This document shows, in pieces, positions 26,022 to 34,846 of a stretch of 54,766 nt of DNA (its first letter is position 1; each line of letters opens with the position of its first letter). The notes beneath the pieces are model-generated. The model saw only the letters and a program-made list of their open reading frames with translations. It searched no databases and was not told the origin of the DNA. This DNA is from Verrucomicrobiota bacterium (GTDB taxonomy: Bacteria > Verrucomicrobiota > Verrucomicrobiia > Limisphaerales > SXTU01). The translations under genes were made by a program, and so were the position numbers. Location: assembly GCA_016235545.1 (NCBI GenBank), contig JACRKB010000028.1, positions 1 to 54,766 on the forward strand, written 5' to 3'.

Positions 26022-26435
26022 GTGTCTTCTGCACACCACATTGTTCTCTACGACGGCGAGTGCTCGCTCTGCACCTTTCAGATGAAGCTGCTCACGTGGC
26101 TGGACTGGTGCCACGTCGTGCGCCTGCTGCCCATCGCGGACCCGGAGGCATCGCGCGTCGCACCTGCGCTCACTCGCGAGGCGCTGCTGGAGGCGATTCA
26201 CTGTGTCGCGACAGACGGTGCGATCCATCGCGGTGCGCGTTGCCTGCGGTTCGTCGGCCTGCGGATGCCCCTGCTCGTGCCGCTGGCGCTGGTGCTGTGG
26301 ATTCCCGGCGTCATCTGGATAGCCGAGAGGGTTTACCAGTGGGTGAGCCGCAACCGCTACCTTCTGAGCAAATTCTTCGGCTGCAAGGAAGCGTGCGCCA
26401 TCCTGCCAGCACGCAAGCGGAACCAAGACGGATGA
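26022..26435 (+). CDS. DCC-family (DUF393) thiol-disulfide oxidoreductase-like protein
   Basis: A 137-residue protein. Near the N-terminus YDGECSLC gives the defining D-x-x-C-x-x-C pattern of the DCC family. Then come LLTWLDWCHVVRLLPIADPE, a segment with RFVGLRMPLLVPLALVLWIP (hydrophobic) and a C-terminal FFGCKEACAIL. The family has a thioredoxin-like fold with presumed redox activity. GTG at 26022 is chosen as start because YDGEC begins 11 residues later, as in relatives. ATG at 25938 would add 28 residues encoded partly by repeat sequence. The next gene, a glycosyltransferase, starts 21 bp downstream. Confidence 0.8.
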   Translation: MSSAHHIVLYDGECSLCTFQMKLLTWLDWCHVVRLLPIADPEASRVAPALTREALLEAIHCVATDGAIHRGARCLRFVGLRMPLLVPLALVLWIPGVIWIAERVYQWVSRNRYLLSKFFGCKEACAILPARKRNQDG

Positions 26436-26456
26436 AGCCGTCGAACTCAACATCGC

Positions 26457-27659
26457 ATGGCTTCAACCGGAAACTGGCTCGCCGCAACACCGTTGCCGTA
26501 TGGCGAGGATGCCACTCACTGGGAGCGGGATGCCGGATTGACCTGCTTGGGATTGCGTGAGCTGGGCCAGGATGCCCGGCTGGTCGCGCAAGGCCCGCCC
26601 GCAATCCGGAATGATCAACCGCTCATCTTGGGCAGTCTGGAGGATTTCAGGAATCCGGATTGGTGGAGCAGGACACAGGCCGAGGGCGTCATTCTGACTG
26701 CGGGCGGAGCGCCCCGGCATGAGCCTGTCGCCCGGGCCATCCGAGCCGCTGGCCTGCGCTTGATCGTGCGGCTGGACTCCGACGGGTGCAAAAGTCCGCG
26801 TGTTGGCTTCCGCCGTTTTCTGGCGTGGCAGAACAGCTATTATCACGATCAAGGCAGGAGGTTTCCTTGGTTGCTGGCGCTGGCCAAGACTCTCACGTTC
26901 CGCTGGTTCAAGGCTGCGCACGACACGGGCATGTGTGCGCACCTCGGCAACGCGGAGTGGATCACCATTGAATCTCCTGGAGCGGCTGCGCTGTTGCGAA
27001 CCCTGCTGGTGAAACTGGCCCGCGCGGATTTGGCCAGCCGCGTGCAGGTCGTGCCGCATCCGGTGCCGGCTCACTTTCAGTTCGACCCCGCTGTTGCCAA
27101 GCGGCGGCAACTGCTGGCTGCCGGGCGTTGGGATTCGCACTTCAAGGACACGCCCAAGCTCGTGCGTGTGCTGGGCGAAGTGCTGGCGCGCGAGCCGGAT
27201 TGCTCCGCAGTGGTCGCGGGCTCCCGGGATGATCTTGTGCGAGCCGGGCTGGCCCGGCTGCCTCGGTCCGTCTTCGAGCGGGTGCGCGTGCTTGGCTACG
27301 TCCCGCATGGCACATTGCGTCCGCTGCTGCAGGAATCTCAAATCGTGCTCTGCACCTCCCGTTCGGAAAGTTTTCATCTGGTGGCCGCGCAAGGGCTGGG
27401 CTGCGGCTGCTCCGTCGTCGGACCGGCGGCGCTGCCTTCGTTTGTGCATTTCGCATCGAGTGATTCCGGCACGGTGGCGCCGGACCGGAGCGATGCGGCG
27501 CTGGTCGCAGCGACGCGGGCGGAGCTGGCAGCGTGGAGCACGGGCCGAAGGTCCCCTGCCGCCATCAGCGCAGTCTGGCGCGCACGGCTTACGGCGCGCG
27601 CGGTGGCGGGGGAATTGATGCGTCTGGCCGGTGAAAGAGCGGGCCGAGGCTTGCCGTGA
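26457..27659 (+). CDS. Glycosyltransferase (GT-B type)
   Basis: The 400-residue protein looks like a GT4-type glycosyltransferase. The C-terminal half has the nucleotide-sugar-binding features QLLAAGRWDSHFKDTPKLVR, RVRVLGYVPHGTLRPLLQES and CTSRSESFHLVAAQGLGCGC. In the last, the usual E-x7-E pair is E-SFHLVAA-Q, so the second Glu is Gln. The N-terminal half is poorly conserved and holds IVRLDSDGCKSPR. It is first in a co-directional polysaccharide locus (26.5-33.5 kb). Donor and acceptor are unknown. ATG 26457 follows the DCC gene stop by 21 bp. Confidence 0.75.
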   Translation: MASTGNWLAATPLPYGEDATHWERDAGLTCLGLRELGQDARLVAQGPPAIRNDQPLILGSLEDFRNPDWWSRTQAEGVILTAGGAPRHEPVARAIRAAGLRLIVRLDSDGCKSPRVGFRRFLAWQNSYYHDQGRRFPWLLALAKTLTFRWFKAAHDTGMCAHLGNAEWITIESPGAAALLRTLLVKLARADLASRVQVVPHPVPAHFQFDPAVAKRRQLLAAGRWDSHFKDTPKLVRVLGEVLAREPDCSAVVAGSRDDLVRAGLARLPRSVFERVRVLGYVPHGTLRPLLQESQIVLCTSRSESFHLVAAQGLGCGCSVVGPAALPSFVHFASSDSGTVAPDRSDAALVAATRAELAAWSTGRRSPAAISAVWRARLTARAVAGELMRLAGERAGRGLP

Positions 27660-27765
27660 AGGTGGCCGGCGGCTATAGCTGGCGCGCTATGTTGCTCGCC
27701 CAAACCGTTCCTTCAGAGAGCGGGACGGTGCTGGCGGCGTGCTCCAAGCCGCATCGTTCCCAGCC

Positions 27766-28569
27766 ATGAAAATCAAGGAGTCCATCTGGTTTTTCATCCA
27801 CCATCACCGGCGCAACCGCGCGGTGGCGCGGCTCGCGCGGCTGTGCAAGAACATCCACCGCGCCTCGGAGCATCCCACCTATGACATTGCGCGCAACGGC
27901 GAGAGCGCGGTGCTGGCGCGCGTGGTGAGCGGGGCGGCTCCGGTGCTCTTCGACGTGGGGGCAAACGTGGGCGACTGGACGGTCATGGCGCGCGGACATT
28001 TCCCCCGTGCGCGAGTCCACGCGTTTGAATTGAATCCAGCCACGGCCACCCAACTGACCACGCGGCTCGGTGGCCAGGAGGGGGTGGAAATCCACGCCCA
28101 CGGGCTGGGGGCCACCACGGGCGAGGTCAGCTTCTTCGCCTATTCGGGAGAGCAAAGCGTCCTGAGCGGGATGAGGGCGCCGCTCCACAGCCGGGTGCCG
28201 CATGAGGTGAAACGCTCGCGGATTCGCACGGGGGATGAGTTTTGCCGGGAGCGCGGAGTGGAGCGAATTGACTATTTGAAGGTGGACGCCGAGGGGGCGG
28301 ACTACGAGGTGCTGACCGGGTTTTCAGAAATGTTGAGCGCTCAACGGGTCGGGGCCGTGCAGTTTGAGCACGAAGGCGGACGCTTCCTGCGTGACTACTA
28401 TGACTGGCTGCGGCCCCGGGGTTATGTGCTTGGAAAACTTTACGCCAACTACGTGGACTTCCGGGAGCATGACATCGATCAGGAACATTTCCTGGGGCCG
28501 AATTATCTGGCGCTGCCAGCGGCGCGGGAAGACTTGATACGTAGCCTGAAGGCTGGCTGGCCGGTTTGA
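27766..28569 (+). CDS. FkbM-family methyltransferase
   Basis: A 267-residue SAM-dependent methyltransferase. Motif I is VLFDVGANVGDWT (about 60-72), the acidic strand-2 region is RVHAFELNPATATQL and the FkbM-characteristic DYLKVDAEGADYEVLTGF lies at about 166-183. FkbM enzymes O-methylate sugars or polyketides. In a locus with glycosyltransferases and a flippase, sugar methylation on a cell-surface glycan is the likely role. The frame allows GTG 27739, but ATG 27766 (MKIKESIW) gives a normal N-terminus. A second FkbM gene follows the flippase. Confidence 0.82.
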   Translation: MKIKESIWFFIHHHRRNRAVARLARLCKNIHRASEHPTYDIARNGESAVLARVVSGAAPVLFDVGANVGDWTVMARGHFPRARVHAFELNPATATQLTTRLGGQEGVEIHAHGLGATTGEVSFFAYSGEQSVLSGMRAPLHSRVPHEVKRSRIRTGDEFCRERGVERIDYLKVDAEGADYEVLTGFSEMLSAQRVGAVQFEHEGGRFLRDYYDWLRPRGYVLGKLYANYVDFREHDIDQEHFLGPNYLALPAAREDLIRSLKAGWPV

Positions 28570-28609
28570 GCACCGACAGCCAATCACCCTGGACCTTCCC
28601 TCAGCGAAC

Positions 28610-30007
28610 ATGATGCAGCCCCTCCTCCTGCTGCGCCAGGCGGCCCAGTCCGCAGTGATCTGGTCATGGGGAATGAACGCGCTGCGGCTGGGCTCAAGCC
28701 TGATCCTGCTGCCCCTGTTGGTGAGCCGGCTCTCCACCGCCGACCTCGGCATGCACTACGTCCTGCTGAACGTTGGCGCGCTTGCCGCCGTGCTGGACTT
28801 CGGTTTCAGCGGCGCGGTGTGGCGAGCGGTCGCGCACGCGTCCGCCGGCGGCAAGGAGATGTTGAGCTTCGGCGTGGAGGAAACTCCGCCAGAAGGCAGC
28901 GAGCCAAACCGCCAGTTGATCTGGGACATGATGGCGGTGGCGCGGAGGCTGTATGGCGGCCTGGCACTGGTGGCGCTTTGCCTGATCGGGCCGGTGGGCA
29001 CTCTCCTGGTGAATGTGGGCGCGCAGGAAACCACCGCTCCCGGCCGCACCTGGCTGGCGTGGGGCGCGACCTTGCTTCTGGCCGTGTGGGAAGTATACGC
29101 GGGCTGGTGGAGCGCCTACCTCATGGGGCTGAACCGCGTGGCCACCTACGCCCGGCTCAACTTCATCGCCTACCTTCTCAAGCTGGCGGGCAGCGCGGCC
29201 CTGCTCTGGCTGGGCGTGGGTCTGCTCAGCGTGCCCCTTGCGGGACTGGCCGCCGTGCTGGTCCAGCGCACGCTGGCCCGGCGCGCGTGTCTTGCGTGCC
29301 TGGGCGCACCGCCGCCAACGCCGACCGACCCAGCGTTGTGCCGCGTCCTGATCGGGCGGCTCTGGCCCAATGCCAGCCGCATTGGCTTCCTCGGCGTGGG
29401 GAGCTATCTGGGTGGACAGGCCATGGCGTTCCTCTGCCTGACCACCCTCGGGCTGGCCGCGAATGCCCAGTATGGCCTGTCGTTGCAAATCATGTCCGTC
29501 GCCCAAGGCATGGCCGTGGTGTGGATTCAAGTGAAGTGGCCGGAGATCGCCCGGCTGCGGACGCAGGGTGATTTCGCCGGCATCCGGAGCATTCTGCGGA
29601 GACGACTTTGGTTGTCTGTTGCATCGTTTGTTTTCCTCGCAGCCGCGGCCATCCCGCTGGCTCCGCCGTTATTGGAATGGCTGCACACGGACAAGGTCGT
29701 GCTGCCCGCCGCCTGGCTGTGCGTGATGGCGGTCCACACGTTGCTCGAGCTGCACCTCTCTGTCTGGGGGATGCTGATCTACACCGACAACCGCGTGGCC
29801 TATCTGCGCCCGCTGCTGCTGGCGAATGGCGCGACGCTCGTGCTTGCGGTCGTCCTCATTCACTTCACCCGCCTGGGCCTGGGCGCGCTGGTGCTGGCCC
29901 CACTGCTGGCCGGCGCGGTGTTCAACTACTGGCACTGGCCCCGGGTGGGCAGCGCGATTCTGCAAACCTCTTGGAGCAAGCTGCTCTTTGCCCGCCGGGC
30001 TGACTGA
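28610..30007 (+). CDS. Flippase / polysaccharide exporter (Wzx-like, MATE/MOP fold)
   Basis: The 465-residue protein has about 12 hydrophobic helices. Its start (AVIWSWGMNALRLGSSLILL, STADLGMHYVLLNVGALAAV) is typical of the polysaccharide-synthase/flippase family that moves lipid-linked oligosaccharides across the inner membrane. The cytoplasmic stretch FGVEETPPEGSEPNRQ between early helices is somewhat long. It is positioned between two FkbM methyltransferase genes. The start MMQP at 28610 is the first ATG; the second ATG (28613) is equally possible. Confidence 0.82.
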   Translation: MMQPLLLLRQAAQSAVIWSWGMNALRLGSSLILLPLLVSRLSTADLGMHYVLLNVGALAAVLDFGFSGAVWRAVAHASAGGKEMLSFGVEETPPEGSEPNRQLIWDMMAVARRLYGGLALVALCLIGPVGTLLVNVGAQETTAPGRTWLAWGATLLLAVWEVYAGWWSAYLMGLNRVATYARLNFIAYLLKLAGSAALLWLGVGLLSVPLAGLAAVLVQRTLARRACLACLGAPPPTPTDPALCRVLIGRLWPNASRIGFLGVGSYLGGQAMAFLCLTTLGLAANAQYGLSLQIMSVAQGMAVVWIQVKWPEIARLRTQGDFAGIRSILRRRLWLSVASFVFLAAAAIPLAPPLLEWLHTDKVVLPAAWLCVMAVHTLLELHLSVWGMLIYTDNRVAYLRPLLLANGATLVLAVVLIHFTRLGLGALVLAPLLAGAVFNYWHWPRVGSAILQTSWSKLLFARRAD

Positions 30008-30014
30008 CACGGCC

Positions 30015-30911
30015 ATGAACCCCCTCAAGGTCTTCACGCGTCCTGAATACGCCTTCCGGCCACGGCAGATTTTCACCCGCCTGCGCCGTCTCCTCACGCC
30101 GCTGCCGGCCACTGCGGTCGTCACCCTGCCCTGGGGCGATGTGGTGCGTGTGTGCCCGCAGGAAACCATTGGAGCGGAGATTTGGTATTGCGGCGTGTTC
30201 GACCTGCCGGTGGCCGAGACGCTCTGGCGCTTGCTGGACGCGGGCGAGACGGCCCTGGATGTGGGCGCGAACCTCGGGCAGATGACCAGCCTGCTGCGCT
30301 GCAAGGCCGGGCCCGCCGGCCGTGTGCTCGCATTCGAGCCGCACCCACAACTCTTCGCTGCGCTGGAATTTTTGCGCGACACACCCGCCAATCAACGCCC
30401 CGGCGCGACGCTGGAGTTGTTTCGCGCAGGCTTGAGCGACGCGGCTGGGGAAGCATGGCTGGATCCGGGCACGCAATGGCAGGCCAACCACGGGCTGGGC
30501 CGCGTCACCACAGCAGACTCGGGCGGACGGGCCGTGCCCATCCAATTGAGCACTCTCGACGAAACGGTGCCGGCGGACACACGCGTGGGGGTGGCCAAGG
30601 TGGATGTGGAGGGCCACGAAATGGCCGTGCTGCGCGGCGCGGCGCGGCTGTTGGAGCGGCGGGCAATCCGGGACTGGGTGTATGAGGACCTGGCCCCGCA
30701 GCCCTCACCCGTGCAGGCATTGCTGCGCGCGAGAGGGTATTCCATTTTCACCCTTCAAACGCACAGGCGCGGTCCCGGCATCCGTGCCAGCGACATGGCT
30801 GCAGAGCCGGCAGACTTGCAGCACAACTTCCTCGCCACGCTGGACCCCGCCCGCGCACAGGCGCGGCTGTCGGCTCCGGGTTGGCAGGTATTGTCCACAG
30901 GAGGAACATGA
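30015..30911 (+). CDS. FkbM-family methyltransferase, second copy
   Basis: A 298-residue enzyme with SAM motif I TALDVGANLGQMTSLL, the acidic RVLAFEPHPQLFAALEFL and the FkbM signature VAKVDVEGHEMAVLRGAARL. It differs strongly from the first FkbM protein, so the two probably act on different sugars or positions. It starts 8 bp after the flippase stop and its own stop overlaps the next gene's ATG (ATGA). Substrate specificity is unknown. Confidence 0.82.
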   Translation: MNPLKVFTRPEYAFRPRQIFTRLRRLLTPLPATAVVTLPWGDVVRVCPQETIGAEIWYCGVFDLPVAETLWRLLDAGETALDVGANLGQMTSLLRCKAGPAGRVLAFEPHPQLFAALEFLRDTPANQRPGATLELFRAGLSDAAGEAWLDPGTQWQANHGLGRVTTADSGGRAVPIQLSTLDETVPADTRVGVAKVDVEGHEMAVLRGAARLLERRAIRDWVYEDLAPQPSPVQALLRARGYSIFTLQTHRRGPGIRASDMAAEPADLQHNFLATLDPARAQARLSAPGWQVLSTGGT

Positions 30912-32029
30912 CCGAGCCTCGCCCCATGCGGGTTCTCCTCCTGCACACTGAAAGCCTCTATTACGGCGGCACCGAGGTGCAGTTGGGCCGGCTCGTCGCC
31001 GGTCTGGCGGGCACAGGCGTTCACACCACCGTGGCGTGCGTGGCCGGGAGTCCTCTTGCGCGTGCGCTGCCGCCGGGCACGGCGACAGTGACGCTGCCGG
31101 CGAACCAACCATTCTCGTTCGAGGGTTTGCGGCAGCAGTTGCGAGCGGTGTCATCGGCGGGGTTCGACGTGTTGCACGGGTGGGGAGCGCGGTCATGGGA
31201 GCTGACCAGTCTTGCGGGCTGCTGGTTGCGCCGGCCAACCGTCGGAACGCTGCATGATCATCCGCACGCCGAGTATATGACGCCGCGCCGACAGCAGCTC
31301 CTGCGCTGGTGCGCCCGGCTCGGCCTCGATCAAGTCACCGTGGTCTCGCAGGCGTTGCGCGACGCGTGTGTGGCCACCGGCTGGCCGGCCCGGAAGCTTT
31401 CCGTGATTCACAACGGCCTGCCCATCCCGGCAGAAACCGTGGCAACGCGCGGTCCTGCCGGCCGGCTGCGCCTGGGCTTCCTCGGCTCGCTCTCCGAAGG
31501 CAAGGGTCTGCGGGACCTGCTCGCCTCCGTGGCAGAGTTGGAGCGGCGCGCGGCTGGACGCTGGGAACTGCATCTGGCGGGAGCGGCGCAGGATGCCGCG
31601 AGCGAGGCCTTGGTGCAGGAACTCAAGCGCACGTATTCTTCATGCCCCTGGTGGCCCCGGGTGCACTGGCGCGGCTGGGTGCGGGCAGAGGAAGTTCTGG
31701 GGGAGATTGACGTGCTCGTGTTTCCCTCTCGCACCTTCGAGACCTTCGGCCTGGCCCCGGCGGAGGCGGCGTTGGCAGGTGTGCCAGTGGTGGCGTCCCG
31801 CGTTGGAGCCGTGCCGGAAGTGGTGGCCGACGGGCGCACTGGCTGGCTGTTCGCTCCCGGTGACTGGGCCGGCTGCGCCGTCCTGCTCGAACGTCTCGTG
31901 GACCAGCCGACGGAGCTTGTTTCAGCTGGCCGGGCTGCGCGCGATCATGTGAGCGGGAGTTTTCCAGTGGCAAAAATGATTGCGGGCTACGCCGCCATCT
32001 ATTCTGCTCAGTCGCAAAATGGACACTAA
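30908..32029 (+). CDS. Glycosyltransferase family 4
   Basis: A 373-residue GT-B enzyme. The N-terminal domain opens with MRVLLLHTESLYYGGTEVQL, the donor-domain start of GT4. The C-terminal domain has RLRLGFLGSLSEGKGLRDLL, VFPSRTFETFGLAPAEAALA (intact E-x7-E) and GVPVVASRVGAVPEVVADG. It should transfer an activated sugar with retention of configuration to a lipid-linked glycan. ATG 30908 overlaps the previous stop and is preceded by a good Shine-Dalgarno sequence (AGGAGG, 30898-30903). Its end overlaps the polymerase start by 11 bp. Confidence 0.85.
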   Translation: MTEPRPMRVLLLHTESLYYGGTEVQLGRLVAGLAGTGVHTTVACVAGSPLARALPPGTATVTLPANQPFSFEGLRQQLRAVSSAGFDVLHGWGARSWELTSLAGCWLRRPTVGTLHDHPHAEYMTPRRQQLLRWCARLGLDQVTVVSQALRDACVATGWPARKLSVIHNGLPIPAETVATRGPAGRLRLGFLGSLSEGKGLRDLLASVAELERRAAGRWELHLAGAAQDAASEALVQELKRTYSSCPWWPRVHWRGWVRAEEVLGEIDVLVFPSRTFETFGLAPAEAALAGVPVVASRVGAVPEVVADGRTGWLFAPGDWAGCAVLLERLVDQPTELVSAGRAARDHVSGSFPVAKMIAGYAAIYSAQSQNGH

Positions 32030-33542
32030 CACGTTCACCGCCCGGTCGGCTCTGACGTATGCCGTGATCATCCCCCTCGCGCTGGTGTTTGGCTACCTGC
32101 TGACCACGCCGATGTCGATCATGAGCCTGGCAGGTGTTGGGCTGGCGCTGTTTGTCATCAGCCTTCCCATCCTGTTGCGCTGGCACCATGCGCTTGTGAT
32201 TTGCTGCTGGAACACGGTTTTCATCTGCTTCTTCCTGCCGGGAAAACCGCCGGTGTGGGTGGTGTTTGCGGCCTTGAGCCTGGGCATCGCCGTGGTGTCC
32301 CGGACTTTGAGGAACAAATCAAATTTCCTGCACGTCAGGTCGGTGACCCTGCCACTGGTGCTGCTGGCCACCATCGTGATCGTGACCATCAGCATCCGTG
32401 GCATGGGCGGGAGGGCGTTTGGCAGCGAGCTGTGGGGGGCCAAGCGGTATTTGGGGGTGTTGGGGGCGATCCTTGGATATTTCGCGCTGACGTCGCAGAC
32501 CATTCCGCGCCGCCAAGGCCAATGGCTGGCGGGCTGGTTCTTTCTCTCCGGCACAACGGCGGCGATGTGTGACATGGCCTTCGCCTTCGGGCCGGCTTTC
32601 TACTTCCTGTTCCTCCTGGTGCCCACCGAACTGGCGGTGGCGCAGGCATCCACGCAGGACACGTTGCTGCGGCTCACGGGCGTGGCCTGGATGGCTCAGG
32701 CCGGCAACTGGTTCATGCTCATGCGCTATGGCATTCGCGGGATGCTGGAGGTGCGTCACACATGGCGGGCGGTTGTGTTCGTCGCCCTCTTCCTGCTGGG
32801 GCTGGCCGGCGGGTTCAGGTCTTCCATCATCCTGCTGGGCATCTTGTTTGCGACGCAGTTCTGGTTCGAGGGATTGCTGCGCACCAAGTGGCTGCCCATC
32901 GCGGTGGTGGCGATGCTGCTGGTGGGGGCGGTGCTCGTCGGGTATGCCGAAAAACTGCCGCTGTCCGTCCAGCGCAGCCTGAGCTTTCTGCCCATTGATG
33001 TGCATCCGACCGCACGGCAGGACGCGCAGGGCACGCTCGAATGGCGGTTGCAAATGTGGCGGGTGGTGCTGCAGGAGGTGCCGCAGTATCTCTGGGTGGG
33101 CAAGGGCTACACCTTTAGCAGCACGGATTTCCTGCTGGTGCAGGAGGCCATCCGGCGCGGGATGTTCACCCTTTACGAGGACACGCTGGTCAGCGGCAAC
33201 TATCACAACGGCATCCTGACCTTGCTCGTGCCCTTCGGGCTGGCTGGCACGCTGGCCTTCGCCGCGTTTTGCTGGGCTGGGTGGCGGGTGCTGCACCGCA
33301 ACTACCTTTACGGCCCGCAGGAGTTCAAAAACATCAACACCTTCCTGATCGCCTTCTTCACCGCACGGCTCCTCTTCTACCTCGCCCTTTACGGGCAGTT
33401 CGACCTGGACCTTATGGTCTTCACCGGCGTCGTCGGCCTCAGCGTCTCACTCAACGGGGGAGTCAGTTCACCACCAGTGAGCTTGGAGCCGAGGCCAGCC
33501 CGGCAGCCAGCCAGTCAAACCTCACCGACGACGGCTGCTTAG
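32019..33542 (+). CDS. O-antigen ligase / polymerase-like membrane protein
   Basis: The 507-residue protein has about 12 transmembrane helices. A long loop has the Wzy_C/WaaL-type block WRLQMWRVVLQEVPQYLWVG, KGYTFSSTDF and the conserved NYHNGILTLLVPFGLAGTLA. This family polymerises or ligates O-antigen-type glycans at the outer face of the inner membrane. The tail (PPVSLEPRPARQPASQTSPT) is low in complexity. It overlaps the upstream GT4 by 11 bp and converges with the GT9 gene, overlapping it by 4 bp. Confidence 0.8.
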   Translation: MDTNTFTARSALTYAVIIPLALVFGYLLTTPMSIMSLAGVGLALFVISLPILLRWHHALVICCWNTVFICFFLPGKPPVWVVFAALSLGIAVVSRTLRNKSNFLHVRSVTLPLVLLATIVIVTISIRGMGGRAFGSELWGAKRYLGVLGAILGYFALTSQTIPRRQGQWLAGWFFLSGTTAAMCDMAFAFGPAFYFLFLLVPTELAVAQASTQDTLLRLTGVAWMAQAGNWFMLMRYGIRGMLEVRHTWRAVVFVALFLLGLAGGFRSSIILLGILFATQFWFEGLLRTKWLPIAVVAMLLVGAVLVGYAEKLPLSVQRSLSFLPIDVHPTARQDAQGTLEWRLQMWRVVLQEVPQYLWVGKGYTFSSTDFLLVQEAIRRGMFTLYEDTLVSGNYHNGILTLLVPFGLAGTLAFAAFCWAGWRVLHRNYLYGPQEFKNINTFLIAFFTARLLFYLALYGQFDLDLMVFTGVVGLSVSLNGGVSSPPVSLEPRPARQPASQTSPTTAA

Positions 33543-34687
33543 CGCGACAGCCTGCGCGCCTCGATCAGGCGCAGCAATGCCTCGACCACGGCGGCGGGTT
33601 GGATTTGCGCGAACCACCGCGCCTGCTCTGCGGGAGGCACGAACTCCACCGGCGGCGCGACATCACATTCCGTCGGGCAATACGCACCGCTCTCGACGCG
33701 GTTGACGTAAAGATTGCGCACGAAGACCACGGGGACATCTGCCGCGTTGGCCAGATGCCGCGTGCCGGTGTCCGGCGCGATGACGCCCGCGCACGGCTCC
33801 ATGAAGCACCCCAGCGCCCGCACCGGCAAATCACCCGCCAACACCGTGCAGTCCAAGCCCGCCAGTGCACGCACACGCTCCAAGGCCTCTCTGTCAGCCG
33901 CCGCGCCACCGAGCACGATGCGGTGGCGACCCAGTTGATTCAACAGCCTGAGCGTCTCTGCGAACTGTTCCGGCGGCCACACCCCGCTCGTCTGCCGGCT
34001 CGTGCAAAAGCACATTACCACCGGCAGACCATTGGCCAGGCCCAGCCCAGCCCAGCATTCCGCCGCTGCCCGACGGTCCGCATCGGTGGGAAACACCTGC
34101 GGCCGCAACGGCGCGTCCACTGGCCGCCCAGTGAGCTGGCTGACCAGATCGCGAAAATAGAACGGGAACGGCTGCGGGTGCCGGAGCGCCACCGGATGGG
34201 TGATGAAGCCGGAGAAGCCTTTGTGGACATAGCCCACGCGGTTGGGGATGCCCAGCCGCGCCAGGCGCAGCAAGTCCCGCCAGAAGGCGATGTTGCTGTA
34301 GGCGATGCCCACATCAAACGGGCCGGCGGCGGCCAGTTCCGCCCGTGTCCGCTCGATGGAGGCCGCCCCCACGTCGAGGCGCAGGCAGCCCCGCAAATGG
34401 GGGTTGGTCTCCAGCACTTCACACGCAGGCGGCGGGGCGGCACAAAACCATTCGCACTCCGGCAGCCCCGCCCGCAACGCGGGCAGACTGGCCGTCAGGT
34501 GCAGACAATCGCCGATGTGATTGGCCCCGACGAGCAGTCCGCGCCGCCAGCTCGCCGACGGCGTGGATGGGCCGGAACACCACTGGCGCGCGATGCCCGC
34601 GAGCGCAGGCCGGAGCAACTCGCTGGCGATGGCGAGCCAGTAGTTCTGGGGCTTTTGGAAGGCGCGCCGGTTGATTCGCGAAAGCAT
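33539..34687 (-). CDS. Glycosyltransferase family 9 (heptosyltransferase-like)
   Basis: A 382-residue enzyme with the GT9 N-terminal block LLVGANHIGDCLHLTASLPA (lipid-A-core heptosyltransferase style) and the C-terminal sugar-nucleotide block APDTGTRHLANAADVPVVFV. GT9 enzymes add heptose to LPS core or related sugars. It lies on the opposite strand at the end of the polysaccharide locus with its stop overlapping the polymerase stop by 4 bp. A run before the first block (GPSTPSASWRRG) is unusual but short. Confidence 0.82.
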   Translation of the reverse strand: MLSRINRRAFQKPQNYWLAIASELLRPALAGIARQWCSGPSTPSASWRRGLLVGANHIGDCLHLTASLPALRAGLPECEWFCAAPPPACEVLETNPHLRGCLRLDVGAASIERTRAELAAAGPFDVGIAYSNIAFWRDLLRLARLGIPNRVGYVHKGFSGFITHPVALRHPQPFPFYFRDLVSQLTGRPVDAPLRPQVFPTDADRRAAAECWAGLGLANGLPVVMCFCTSRQTSGVWPPEQFAETLRLLNQLGRHRIVLGGAAADREALERVRALAGLDCTVLAGDLPVRALGCFMEPCAGVIAPDTGTRHLANAADVPVVFVRNLYVNRVESGAYCPTECDVAPPVEFVPPAEQARWFAQIQPAAVVEALLRLIEARRLSR

Positions 34688-34825
34688 CGTAACGCGCGGC
34701 AGGCTGGCAGACCCTCCGCAGGCCGCAAGTTCAAGTCCAGCGCCCCCGGCCTGCCCCGCCTCAAAATGCTCTCATGCTGTCCGCGCATCCCGAGGTGGTC
34801 CGTGACCGCCGTCGTGAGGGAGCCC

Positions 34826-34846
34826 GACGCGCGCGGGGCGCGCGTC
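34826..34846. terminator. GC-rich hairpin at the esterase 3' end
   Basis: GACGCGCGC (34826-34834) and GCGCGCGTC (34838-34846) are a perfect 9-bp inverted repeat with a 3-nt loop, overlapping the esterase stop codon. No U-tract follows on the minus strand, so it may stabilise the 3' end or stop transcription only partly. Confidence 0.45.
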
